Of a DNA stretch of 14,683 nt, positions 7,072 to 14,178 are shown piece after piece. A model generated the notes under the pieces. The model worked only from the letters and a program-made list of their open reading frames with translations. It did no database searches and had not been told where the DNA came from. Source of the DNA: an uncultured Christensenella sp. (GTDB lineage Bacteria > Bacillota > Clostridia > Christensenellales > UBA1242); NCBI GenBank assembly GCA_949293925.1, contig CASFFI010000017.1, forward strand, positions 1-14,683, written 5' to 3'. A program made the position numbers and the translations under genes. Position 1 is the stretch's first letter; the number at the start of each line of letters is the position of its first letter.

Positions 7072-7953
7072 TTAATCTTTACTTGCACTATCGCCAGCAA
7101 TTGCACCCTCTGCACAAGCAGTAATAATTTGTTTCAATCTATGGTCAGTTATATCACCGCAAGCATACACATTTTCAACACTTGTTTGCATATCTTTATC
7201 AACAATAATATAACCGCTTTGAGATTTCTTCACATCAATATTTAAAAAGTCCAAATCTGGAATTCTTCCAATCGCTATAAACACTGCATCTACATCTAAA
7301 CCCAAACCGCTACAAAAGTCAATTCTTTCTACTTTATCTTTTCCCTTAATTTCCTTTGTGCACTCATTCAAAACAAAAGTAACATTTTTTAATTTTTTAA
7401 CTTTTTCTATTACAATATTATCTGCTCTAAAACCCTCACGCCTATGCACCAAATAAATTTTTTTAGCAATTTTAGAAAGGTATAAAACATCTTCAAACGC
7501 AGTATTTCCGCCACCTATTACAGCGACAGTTTTATCTTTAAAAAAGAACCCATCGCAAGAAGCACAATACGAAACACCTCTTCCTGTAAATTCTTTTTCG
7601 CCCGTGCAATTTAACAATCTTTCTTTTGCCCCGCTTGCTATTATTAGCTTTTTAGCACAGTACTCATTATCTTTAGTTACAACACAAATTTTTTCTTTTT
7701 CTTTCTTGATTGAGACAATTTCTTCATTAACAATTTCCGCACCCAAATTTTTAACTTGTTCAACCATCTTTTCGGTTAACGAAAAACCATCAATACTTAA
7801 AAATCCAGGATAATTTGCAATATCATGACTTAAAACCGCTTGCCCACCTGGTGCAAGTCTTTCAAAAATTTTAACACTGCAACCTGCTCGCCTTGCAAAC
7901 AGTCCTGCGGTAAGTCCAGCAGGTCCCGCCCCAACAATTATGATATCGTCCAT
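7072..7953 (-). CDS. trxB: Thioredoxin reductase (NADPH, FAD)
   Basis: 293 residues. Reduces thioredoxin with electrons passed from NADPH through FAD to a redox-active disulfide, in the cytoplasm. Seen: FAD-binding GAGPAG at residues 8-13, PGGQ at 35-38, redox motif CASC at 130-133 followed by DG, the NAD(P)-binding GGGNTA at 147-152, HRR at 170-172 followed by FRA (an NADPH-type signature), and the second FAD motif ACGDI at 254-258. It is slightly shorter than the usual 305-320 residues, mainly at the C-terminus, which stops soon after AEGAIAGDSA. ATG at 7953 has GGAGGGG upstream, so the start is secure. It is flanked by AT-rich gaps on both sides and ends in a terminator at 6990-7034, so it is probably monocistronic. 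A ferredoxin- or flavin-dependent variant is less likely given HRR. Confidence 0.93.
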   Translation of the reverse strand: MDDIIIVGAGPAGLTAGLFARRAGCSVKIFERLAPGGQAVLSHDIANYPGFLSIDGFSLTEKMVEQVKNLGAEIVNEEIVSIKKEKEKICVVTKDNEYCAKKLIIASGAKERLLNCTGEKEFTGRGVSYCASCDGFFFKDKTVAVIGGGNTAFEDVLYLSKIAKKIYLVHRREGFRADNIVIEKVKKLKNVTFVLNECTKEIKGKDKVERIDFCSGLGLDVDAVFIAIGRIPDLDFLNIDVKKSQSGYIIVDKDMQTSVENVYACGDITDHRLKQIITACAEGAIAGDSASKD

Positions 7954-8344
7954 TTCCCCTCCAAATATTTCTAAATTTAAATTGAATTTATAGTTTTATA
8001 AATAGTCTTAAAATTTATTTTTATTTTGTTTATCTAAACAATCATCTTTATTACCATTTTTTTAAATTCAATTATTAATTATATATTTTTATTTTATGAA
8101 TTGATTAATAATTTATATTCTAAAACATATAAATTTAATCAAAATTTTTATTTTTTTATTAATTTGCATATTTTTTATGTTCTTTTTAAAAAATTTAGGC
8201 AAATTTTAATTATTTTAATCAAATATTGTTTTATATTATCGTTTTATTTTCTTTTTATTTTTCATGGCATTTAATCGCTTTTGAAACGCAATGATTTAAA
8301 ATATTTAAGTTAATAAAAATTAAAATTACAAAATCAAAATGATA
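7954..8344. other. AT-rich intergenic region between aspS and trxB
   Basis: About 390 bases with no coding frame, RNA gene or convincing hairpin. The GGAGGGG site of trxB is at its left edge. The trxB promoter must lie here or upstream, but no well-spaced -35/-10 pair stood out, and no strong terminator for aspS was seen. Confidence 0.5.
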
Positions 8345-9628
8345 TTAAGGTGTAATTCTTTCTGGTCCACGGAAGATAAACATTGCTTCTTTTATAGAAG
8401 GTAATTCTAATAAATTCATAGTAATTCTATCAAGCCCTAAACCAAATCCTCCGTGAGGCGGACAGCCGTATTTAAAGAACTGCAAATAGAATTCCACATC
8501 TTTATCAAGGCCCTTTTCCTTTGCTTGTTGTTGCAAAATCTTATATCTATGTTCACGCTGAGCACCAGTAGTAATTTCTACACCTTTCCAAATCAAATCA
8601 TATCCTTGTGGAATACCGTCTTTTCTTAAATGATAGAAAGCACGCTTTTTAGCACCATAATCTGTTACAAATAAAAATTCGTGCCCATATTTTTCTTTGG
8701 CAAATTCTCTACATAATTTTTCTGCCTCAGTAGTTAAATCATCTTTTTCATCATCTGGCACTACCAAGTTATACTTTTTTTCCAACTCGCTATAAAGGTC
8801 TTTTAATTTTATTCTAGGGAAAGGCAAAGAAGGAACAACTACTTCTACACCAAAATATTCTTTAATCAATTTTCCATACTTTTCTTTTACATTTTTTAAA
8901 GCAAACTCAAGCATTTCTTCTTCAAGTGTCATAATATCTTCATAACTTGTTATATTAGATATTTCCAAATCAAACCCGGTGAATTCAGTGGTGTGTTTTC
9001 TTGAATGCGATTTTTCTGCACGGAAAACTGGACCACATTCAAATATTCTTCCCAAACCGCCAGCCATTGCCATTTGTTTATAAAATTGTGGACTTTGCGC
9101 AAGATATGCATATTTATCAAAATATTTTACTTGAAAAACTTCAGAACCACTTTCTGATGCTGTTGCAATTAATTTTGGTGTATGAATTTCAATAAAATCT
9201 TTATTTAATAAAAATTGTCTTAAAGCACAAGTAAATTCAGTTTGCACTTTGAACATTAATAAATTTTTATCCTGCCTTAAATCCAACCATCTGTAGTCTA
9301 ATCTTTGGTCAATAGAACTATCTTCACTTATAGGATTAACATCAGCTGTACTTGTAATTTTTACAGAAGATGCTAAAACTTCTTTACCGCCAAGCTTTAC
9401 AAATTCGCTTAAAATTAATTCTCCATCAACTTCCACAGTTGCACCAGGAACTAATTGTAAAAATATATCTGCGATTTCTGGATGAACTAACTTATCAACT
9501 GTCAACTGAATTTTTCCTGAAAAATCTTTTAAAACTATAAATTGGATATTTTTTTTATCTCTTATAGTTTCAATCATTCCTTGAAATTTAACTTGTCCTT
9601 CTTTTAATTTTGAAATTTGTGTAACCAT
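8345..9628 (-). CDS. aspS: Aspartyl-tRNA synthetase, archaeal/non-discriminating type
   Basis: 427 residues from ATG 9628. Charges tRNA-Asp, and probably tRNA-Asn, with aspartate in the cytoplasm. An N-terminal OB-fold anticodon-binding domain covers about residues 10-100. The class II catalytic domain shows motif 1 around the HTPKLIATASESG stretch, SPQFYKQ, motif 2 FRAEKSHSRKHTTEF and motif 3 GFGLGLDRITMNLL, ending FRGPERITP. The roughly 430-residue length and lack of the bacterial GAD insertion mark the archaeal/eukaryotic-type AspRS2 found in some Firmicutes and Deinococcus, which in known cases is non-discriminating and supplies Asp-tRNA-Asn to the GatCAB amidotransferase. The frame extends to 9724, but AGGAG lies five bases before ATG 9628 and the promoter at 9696-9724 overlaps the extension, so the long start is rejected. 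An AsnRS is less likely because of the DQRLDYRWLDLR and SPQFYKQ context. Confidence 0.92.
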   Translation of the reverse strand: MVTQISKLKEGQVKFQGMIETIRDKKNIQFIVLKDFSGKIQLTVDKLVHPEIADIFLQLVPGATVEVDGELILSEFVKLGGKEVLASSVKITSTADVNPISEDSSIDQRLDYRWLDLRQDKNLLMFKVQTEFTCALRQFLLNKDFIEIHTPKLIATASESGSEVFQVKYFDKYAYLAQSPQFYKQMAMAGGLGRIFECGPVFRAEKSHSRKHTTEFTGFDLEISNITSYEDIMTLEEEMLEFALKNVKEKYGKLIKEYFGVEVVVPSLPFPRIKLKDLYSELEKKYNLVVPDDEKDDLTTEAEKLCREFAKEKYGHEFLFVTDYGAKKRAFYHLRKDGIPQGYDLIWKGVEITTGAQREHRYKILQQQAKEKGLDKDVEFYLQFFKYGCPPHGGFGLGLDRITMNLLELPSIKEAMFIFRGPERITP

Positions 9629-9649
9629 ACATTCTCCTAACTTACAATC

Positions 9650-9678
9650 ATATAATTTATACATAAAAAAAATTATAT
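9650..9678 (-). repeat. Inverted repeat in the aspS leader
   Basis: Perfect nine-base arms (9650-9658, atataattt, and 9670-9678) flank an 11-base spacer inside the predicted aspS 5' leader, upstream of the ribosome binding site. It is entirely A/T and could be a weak leader hairpin or chance. Confidence 0.35.
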
Positions 9679-9695
9679 AACTATATTTAGTTGCG

Positions 9696-9724
9696 ATTAT
9701 AACACAAAAAATTACTATTTTCAA
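9696..9724 (-). promoter_or_regulatory. aspS promoter
   Basis: On the minus strand TTGAAA (9719-9724) and a perfect TATAAT (9696-9701) are 17 bases apart, with TGT before the -10 (extended -10). The transcript would begin near 9689, giving a leader of about 60 bases. It is too short to hold a T-box riboswitch. Confidence 0.75.
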
Positions 9725-9750
9725 GCATAGAGATTACAAAGATTAAAAAG

Positions 9751-9777
9751 TTTAAAAAAAGCAAATGTTTTTGCTTT
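9751..9777 (-). terminator. Rho-independent terminator of the CmpB-like gene
   Basis: On the minus strand the stem AAAGCAAA/TTTGCTTT (9770-9777 and 9758-9765) with a four-base loop runs into further U (9754-9757). It starts immediately after the stop codon at 9780-9782. Confidence 0.85.
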
Positions 9778-9779
9778 TA

Positions 9780-10415
9780 TCATTTTATACTTATTGACCA
9801 ATAGTTTGGGAAACTTCCTGTAACTGCCCCTGTTATCAATAAAATTAAATAATCTGCAATTATAAAAATACCCAAAATTAATGCTATGTAAAATCTAACT
9901 TTTGAGTGGATTTTATTAATCATTTTTACTGCTACTGGAAATACACATTCCATTAAAATTATAATTCCCAAAGTAAATGCAGTAGTAGTTGGAATACTTG
10001 TATATCTGGTAATATGTAAAGGAATATTAAGATAATTCCATGCCTTTATTCCAAAAGCCTTTTCAAACAAAAGTCCTACCGACATTTCACCAATTAATAT
10101 TACAACAAAAAGTATTACAAAATATAAAACAACTCGCAAAATTTTATTAATTTTTGTATCTTTGGGCAATATTTTATATTTAAAGAATCTCATTTTTGTT
10201 GGAGTTCCAAAAACCACAAATAATATAAACACACCAATTCCATAGGCGCATAAAAAAGGTAAGAGTTGATGCCTGTCATCAAAAACCCCAATTCTAACCA
10301 ATCTAAATAAATTTTCAACTATAAACCCTAAAAACGCACCTATGTAGCAGATGATAAGTAGTGTTGAAATTTCAACGCCAAAAATTTGTTTATTTTTCTT
10401 TATATTTTCTTCCAT
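9780..10415 (-). CDS. Putative ABC-transporter type IV (CmpB-like) membrane protein
   Basis: 211 residues from ATG 10415, which has AGAGG five bases upstream. The frame is open to 10487, but that extension crosses the upstream gene's terminator and lacks a binding site. The protein has about five hydrophobic segments (near residues 15-33, 50-70, 92-112, 140-160 and 175-195). Two regions fit the CmpB family (PF06541, described as putative ABC-transporter type IV): GFIVENLFRLVRIGVF followed by an RHQLLPFLCAYGIG stretch, corresponding to GWLLE...RG...P.CPIYG, and GEMSVGLLFEKAFGIKAWNY, corresponding to LEYLTS..LEK.F...WWDY. Its function is unknown and no ATP-binding partner lies nearby. It has its own probable promoter and a strong terminator. 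The assignment rests on motif resemblance and is moderate. Confidence 0.75.
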   Translation of the reverse strand: MEENIKKNKQIFGVEISTLLIICYIGAFLGFIVENLFRLVRIGVFDDRHQLLPFLCAYGIGVFILFVVFGTPTKMRFFKYKILPKDTKINKILRVVLYFVILFVVILIGEMSVGLLFEKAFGIKAWNYLNIPLHITRYTSIPTTTAFTLGIIILMECVFPVAVKMINKIHSKVRFYIALILGIFIIADYLILLITGAVTGSFPNYWSISIK

Positions 10416-10431
10416 ATAATCCTCTATATGA

Positions 10432-10460
10432 ATGTTAACAATTTTTTGTCGAAAAATCAA
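10432..10460 (-). promoter_or_regulatory. Probable promoter of the CmpB-like gene
   Basis: On the minus strand TTGATT (10455-10460) and TAACAT (10432-10437) are 17 bases apart, with TGT before the -10. The start would be near 10425, leaving about ten bases of leader that just include the AGAGG site. It sits directly after the upstream terminator, which supports separate transcription. Confidence 0.45.
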
Positions 10461-10461
10461 G

Positions 10462-10488
10462 AAAAAAAAATGGGCTAACTTGCCCATT
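10462..10488 (-). terminator. Rho-independent terminator overlapping the end of the MBL gene
   Basis: On the minus strand, seven-base arms AATGGGC/GCCCATT (10482-10488 and 10469-10475) enclose a six-base loop and run into about nine U (10462-10470, partly in the stem). The 5' arm encodes the Glu-Trp-Ala of the last residues and the TAG stop (10475-10477) lies at the loop and 3' arm junction. Confidence 0.88.
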
Positions 10489-11662
10489 CTTCTGGCATAA
10501 TTCTAAATTCTTTAAACCACTCAGTATCCTTTAAAATAGTATTATTATTTGAACAACTAACTGTTACTAAAATATCTTCATAGTTACAAGTTACCACTAT
10601 ATTTCCATTCATTGAAGTATATTGTCCATTTTTGTAATCCACGCAAAGAGTAGTTACATAAACTTGATTAGTATATGGAGCAATATTATCTATGAAAATT
10701 TGAGTTGGGAATTGATTTTCATTTTTGCTTGTATATTCACTGCTTCCAGCACAACAACATACACAAACTACTTTTGGTTGTATCACACTCATTAATAATT
10801 CACTAGAACTTGTTTTTGAACCGTGATGACCTGCTTTATATACATCAACTTGCGGAAGAGTGTTATTTTCAACTAAAGATTCTTCTCCATCTTCTTCCAA
10901 ATCTCCTGTAAATAAATAGTGTTTTTCCTCTCCATTTATAGATGTTTGATTAATCATAGCACACACAGAATAATCATTTTCAGAACTCGCTTTTTCTTCA
11001 TAAAATCTTTGATAAAGAATTTCTAATGTAACATATTCACTTAAGTTATAAATTTTTTGTGCACCATCAGTTTCATTATAGCACTCTAACGCTGTGTAAA
11101 CTGTAGTTGCCTCACCATTTTCATTTTGAGCATTATTTCTTTCTCTGATATAATTTTTATACATTGTAGAAGATGTATTGTCCGTTCTTGCAAATTCTAT
11201 TATAGTATTTACTTTATATAAATCAAATAAACTATCAACTTTTTGTGAAGTGGCAAATCCTGCATAATGGTCTTGATGTGCGTGAGTCACTATAACATAT
11301 TCTAACACACCGTCAGTGCAATAATTGTTTATATAATTAGAAATTGTAGATACACTGCTAGTCCTACTACCTGCGTCAATTAATATATCAACATCTCCAC
11401 ATTTGATATAAGTAGAATCTCCAGTATACTTGTTGCCTAATTCCATGAAATGAATAGATAAATCATTGTTTTTTATAACTTCTACATCAAGTTCGCCAAC
11501 ATTTGCACTTGCCACATTTGTTTGAATTTTTCCTGGAATCTCATAACTAGAAGGCAAAGTGAAAACATACATTGTCCCAACAATTAGGACAAACCCAATT
11601 ACAAATGATATTGTAAAAATAAATATGTAAAAAAGTTTAGAATGTTTTTGTTTAGTTGCCAT
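10475..11662 (-). CDS. Membrane-anchored ComEC-type metallo-beta-lactamase-fold hydrolase
   Basis: 395 residues. A short basic N-terminus and one transmembrane segment (about 10-35) place the rest outside the cytoplasm. The MBL domain resembles the C-terminal domain of ComEC/Rec2 and stand-alone relatives: HFMELGNKYTGDS at 71-83, DILIDAGS at 92-99, the metal motif THAHQDH at 126-132 (His127, His129, Asp131, His132), TGDLEEDGE with Asp254, and AGHHGSKTSSS from 277 with His279 and His280. Substrate is unknown; phosphodiester bonds (nucleic acid) are the usual guess. The ectodomain has 11 cysteines, including CVCCC at 300-304, where relatives often have small residues. ATG at 11662 has AGGAGGTG upstream, inside the preceding gene's 3' end, one base after its stop. 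The two genes form an operon closed by the terminator at 10462-10488. Confidence 0.9.
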   Translation of the reverse strand: MATKQKHSKLFYIFIFTISFVIGFVLIVGTMYVFTLPSSYEIPGKIQTNVASANVGELDVEVIKNNDLSIHFMELGNKYTGDSTYIKCGDVDILIDAGSRTSSVSTISNYINNYCTDGVLEYVIVTHAHQDHYAGFATSQKVDSLFDLYKVNTIIEFARTDNTSSTMYKNYIRERNNAQNENGEATTVYTALECYNETDGAQKIYNLSEYVTLEILYQRFYEEKASSENDYSVCAMINQTSINGEEKHYLFTGDLEEDGEESLVENNTLPQVDVYKAGHHGSKTSSSELLMSVIQPKVVCVCCCAGSSEYTSKNENQFPTQIFIDNIAPYTNQVYVTTLCVDYKNGQYTSMNGNIVVTCNYEDILVTVSCSNNNTILKDTEWFKEFRIMPEEWAS

Positions 11663-11663
11663 A

Positions 11664-12197
11664 TTACACCTCCTGATTTAAAACAAAAATTGTACGAATT
11701 AATGTGACATTTTTAAATTTAATATTGTCTATTTTATATATAGCATAATAAACACCAGCAACAGAGCAATCAACACTTTCAACTTCAACCGCATCAAAAG
11801 TATTATCTTGTCTGTATTTATATGTAATGTTAACCTTATTTGAAATGTCTTTACCAAATGAAATACACTTTACGCCCAATTCAGTGTAAGTTTTTAAATT
11901 TTCATCTGGACCTATATAAACATTAATTTCATTGTTGGAATAAGCAATCATTTCAAAGCAATCATTTTTACAAAAATAACCATACGAAAAATAGCCCGCA
12001 ATGGCGCCAATTACCAAAAAGACAATAACACCAATTGTCAGTGCAGTATTTTTCTTAATCTTGCGTTTTATACTTGAACTAATCTTTGTCGAAGCGGTAT
12101 TAGTTTTTTTATTTTCTCTTTCTTTTCTTTTTAATTCATTCCAAGCATCCCAATTAGACTTTTTCTTTTTTGCCTTTAAATCATCATTACTTGCCAT
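11664..12197 (-). CDS. Single-pass membrane protein with DUF5011-like Ig-type ectodomain
   Basis: 177 residues. A long, highly basic cytoplasmic segment (residues 1-50, many Lys) is followed by one transmembrane helix (about 51-72) and an ectodomain of about 105 residues. Its second half follows the pattern of the bacterial Ig-like DUF5011 fold: YTELGVKCISFGKDIS near 104-119, then CSVAGVYYAIY at 144-154 and TLIRTIFVL at 165-173, comparable to vDtskvGtYtvtYtvtD...a.RtV.V. This is my pattern match, not a database result. The ectodomain has four cysteines (76, 80, 111, 144), enough for two disulfides. ATG at 12197 has GGGGG four bases upstream and a promoter at 12216-12244. It is the first gene of the operon with the MBL hydrolase, so it may scaffold or position that enzyme at the envelope. 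Confidence 0.8.
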   Translation of the reverse strand: MASNDDLKAKKKKSNWDAWNELKRKERENKKTNTASTKISSSIKRKIKKNTALTIGVIVFLVIGAIAGYFSYGYFCKNDCFEMIAYSNNEINVYIGPDENLKTYTELGVKCISFGKDISNKVNITYKYRQDNTFDAVEVESVDCSVAGVYYAIYKIDNIKFKNVTLIRTIFVLNQEV

Positions 12198-12215
12198 AAT
12201 CCCCCACTTTTTACA

Positions 12216-12244
12216 ATTATAACAAAATAGAAAATAAAAAACAA
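12216..12244 (-). promoter_or_regulatory. Promoter of the DUF5011-like/MBL operon
   Basis: On the minus strand TTGTTT (12239-12244) and a perfect extended -10 TGTTATAAT (-10 at 12216-12221) are 17 bases apart, about 18 bases before the ATG at 12197. Confidence 0.65.
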
Positions 12245-12661
12245 AACAATTAATGTATTTAAAATCAAAATAAAAACTTAATACACAAAATAAGAAAATA
12301 GAAAAACAGTATCTTTATTCTTTTAATTGTACTTATGAAAACACAAAAATATTTACAATTAAAACATAAAGATATTTACAACTTAATTCATTTTGAGTGT
12401 TAATAAAATTTTTAAATATCAATAAAATTATTAAAATTTTGCTTTTTTGTGATTTTTATATTATTTTTTTATATTTTTTATAGTTTTTTGTGTAATTTTG
12501 TTTTAATTAATTTTTTATAAATTCTTATTGCAATATAAATTTATCTATACCTTCTTAATATATAGTTATACATCATCCAATTTTTAATTTTAATCAAAAA
12601 AATTTATCAACCTAGTAGAACATACAAAAAGTTATAGTGACACGACACACAAATTAATTTG
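12245..12661. other. AT-rich divergent intergenic region
   Basis: About 415 bases between two divergent promoters. Apart from those promoters I see no gene or RNA. A 22-codon frame from ATG 12331 lacks a ribosome binding site and is not called. Confidence 0.5.
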
Positions 12662-12690
12662 TTGAAAAAAATAAATTTATGTGATATAAT
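12662..12690 (+). promoter_or_regulatory. Promoter of the CrtO-like gene
   Basis: TTGAAA (12662-12667) and a perfect TATAAT (12685-12690) are 17 bases apart, with TGA before the -10 (extended -10). The start would be near 12697, leaving about 15 bases to the ATG at 12712, including AGAGGTG. Confidence 0.8.
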
Positions 12691-12711
12691 GTAAAAATTA
12701 TAGAGGTGCAA

Positions 12712-13287
12712 ATGAAATTATATGGACCAATATTTTTAATAAGTTTTAGTTTAATAATAGGTCTTAATGTAGCATTCAATACAAGTACAAATAGTGAAAT
12801 ACTTCTAATGTTATTATTAAGCATCTTTATTAGTTTCTTAATAGATGCTGTTGTAGCATTCATAATACACAAATTGCCACGAAAATATTTTAATCCTTAT
12901 AGTAAATTTTTTAAAGTATTCACTTTTGAAAGAAAATTCTATGAATTTATTCAAATTAGAAAATGGAAAGATTTAGTTCCAGAAACTGGTCAGCTCTGTA
13001 ACTTCAAAAAGAACAAAATTTATAAACCAAACGATGCACTTTACTTGTATAAATTTATGGAAGAAACTTGTTATGCAGAATTAATGCATTTTTTGTGCAG
13101 TATATTATCGTATGGAATCTTACTACTAGGATTTATAAACTTAAAATTAATGATAACAATTTGTTTACCAATTGCCATATTAAATTCAATTACGCAACTT
13201 TTACCCGCATTGATTCAAAGATATTTAAGACCACGACTAAAACTTATGTATAATCGAGTGATAAGAAACAATAACCAAACTAATTAA
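12712..13287 (+). CDS. CrtO-like glycosyl-4,4'-diaponeurosporenoate acyltransferase family protein
   Basis: 191 residues. The pattern matches Staphylococcus CrtO, the acyltransferase that finishes staphyloxanthin: RKYF...FKVFTFERKFYEFIQIRKWKD with RKWKD at 83-87, ETCYAELMHF at 118-127 (family ETxRAExxHW), and QRYLRPRL at 169-176 (family QRYNRPRL). There are about four hydrophobic segments (near 5-22, 27-53, 124-140 and 141-168), so it is a membrane protein. A frame-matched GTG at 12706 lies within the AGAGGTG binding site, so the ATG at 12712 with five-base spacing from AGAGG is the start. No carotenoid genes (crtM/N/P/Q) are present nearby, and the family is known in organisms without that pathway, so the real substrate is probably another glycolipid. 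In the family ETxRAE, Arg is Tyr here. It may be co-transcribed with the HAD gene 76 bases downstream. Confidence 0.82.
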   Translation: MKLYGPIFLISFSLIIGLNVAFNTSTNSEILLMLLLSIFISFLIDAVVAFIIHKLPRKYFNPYSKFFKVFTFERKFYEFIQIRKWKDLVPETGQLCNFKKNKIYKPNDALYLYKFMEETCYAELMHFLCSILSYGILLLGFINLKLMITICLPIAILNSITQLLPALIQRYLRPRLKLMYNRVIRNNNQTN

Positions 13288-13363
13288 CTTTAATTCAAAA
13301 TCCAAGTCAAGCACAATTTTAGCAAATTTTAAAATAAATTACTTAATAAATAAAAAGGAAATT

Positions 13364-13939
13364 ATGAGAATTGGTATAGATTTAGATGGAGTAGTTTTTG
13401 ATAGCGAAACTACATTTAGAGTGTATGAAGAAATTTTTTCTATTGAAAATTTGAAAAACGATAATATCATAGATAGACTTGAGCCAAAATATCAAAAAAG
13501 ATACAACTGGTTAAATTCCGAACAAGAGATGTTTAATAAAAAATATCTTTTACAAGCAGCAAAAGAAAGCGACTTTATGCCAGGCTTTAAAATTATTTAT
13601 GAAAAACTTAAAAAACTAGGGCACGAAATTATAGTCATAACTGCACGAGGTGGATTAATAAAAGAAATGAAAGACACTGCCATAGATTTCTTAAAAAAGA
13701 ATAAAATAAACTTTGATAAATATTATTGGGAAGTTGATAATAAATTAGAAATTTGCAAAAAAGAGAATATTGATATAATGATAGATGATGACTATAAAAT
13801 AATTAAACAAATAAGTTCAGCAAATATTAAAACTTTATATTTTAGAGACACTAATTTGAAAAAGTTAAAAGAAACAAAATACATTCATGAAGTAAACAAC
13901 TGGGGTGATATATACAGATATTTTAAAACAAATAAATAA
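13364..13939 (+). CDS. HAD-superfamily 5'(3')-deoxyribonucleotidase-like phosphatase
   Basis: 191 residues, cytoplasmic, no signal or membrane segment. HAD motif I is DLDGVVFDS at residues 6-14 with nucleophile Asp6 and acid/base Asp8, motif II is TAR at 93-95, and the motif IV acidic cluster DDD is at 141-143 after a Lys-containing helix (127-136). The cap is helical and inserted after motif I. This layout fits the NT5C/5'(3')-deoxyribonucleotidase family (PF06941), which dephosphorylates (deoxy)nucleoside monophosphates, though many bacterial members are uncharacterised and other phosphate monoesters are possible. ATG at 13364 has AAGGA four to five bases upstream. No promoter is obvious in the 76 bases after the CrtO-like gene, so read-through from 12662 is likely. 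Confidence 0.85.
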   Translation: MRIGIDLDGVVFDSETTFRVYEEIFSIENLKNDNIIDRLEPKYQKRYNWLNSEQEMFNKKYLLQAAKESDFMPGFKIIYEKLKKLGHEIIVITARGGLIKEMKDTAIDFLKKNKINFDKYYWEVDNKLEICKKENIDIMIDDDYKIIKQISSANIKTLYFRDTNLKKLKETKYIHEVNNWGDIYRYFKTNK

Positions 13940-14006
13940 TTTGTTAACTCATCACATACCACACTTTTATATACATATATCATTAATACTAAAGCGTATA
14001 AATTCA

Positions 14007-14037
14007 ATTATTTTAATAAAATTGAAATTAAAATAAT
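14007..14037. repeat. AT-rich inverted repeat with 11-base arms
   Basis: attattttaat (14007-14017) and its perfect reverse complement (14027-14037) flank a nine-base loop. A competing stem is possible between aattcaat (14001-14008) and attgaaatt (14021-14029). It has no U tract, so it is at best a weak end for the HAD transcript. Confidence 0.4.
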
Positions 14038-14053
14038 GATTATTAAATTATCT

Positions 14054-14084
14054 AATTATTTGTAAATATAAAAGCCAAATAATT
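14054..14084 (+). repeat. AT-rich inverted repeat followed by T-rich sequence
   Basis: aattatttg (14054-14062) and caaataatt (14076-14084) are perfect nine-base complements around a 13-base loop and are followed by gcatttttattt. It could be a weak plus-strand terminator for the HAD gene. Confidence 0.35.
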
Positions 14085-14143
14085 GCATTTTTATTTATAA
14101 GAATATATATTAAATTATAAATATTACAAAAATTTTGAAATGT

Positions 14144-14152
14144 TGCTAAAAT
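14144..14152 (+). promoter_or_regulatory. Possible extended -10 for the small gene at 14179
   Basis: TGCTAAAAT (TG-n-TAAAAT) lies about 26 bases before the ATG. No good -35 precedes it at 17 bases. Only a weak candidate. Confidence 0.3.
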
Positions 14153-14178
14153 AATAAAAAAGGAAAAAGGTTAATAAA

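Noticed and set aside
9629..9690. T-box or other riboswitch upstream of aspS
   Set aside because: The leader is only about 60 bases and A/T-only, with no T-box sequence or terminator/antiterminator pair.
9629..9724. N-terminal extension of aspS to ATG 9724
   Set aside because: The promoter overlaps it, its sequence is unlike the family, and the AGGAG site belongs to the ATG at 9628.
10416..10487. N-terminal extension of the CmpB-like gene
   Set aside because: It would read through the terminator of the upstream gene and lacks a ribosome binding site. The ATG at 10415 has AGAGG.
12331..12402. 22-codon plus-strand frame in the divergent region
   Set aside because: No ribosome binding site, very short, AT-rich context. 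Weak internal repetition of atttacaa explains it.
12654..12872. Minus-strand frame of 72 codons
   Set aside because: It overlaps the promoter and start of the CrtO-like gene and has no homology-like motifs.
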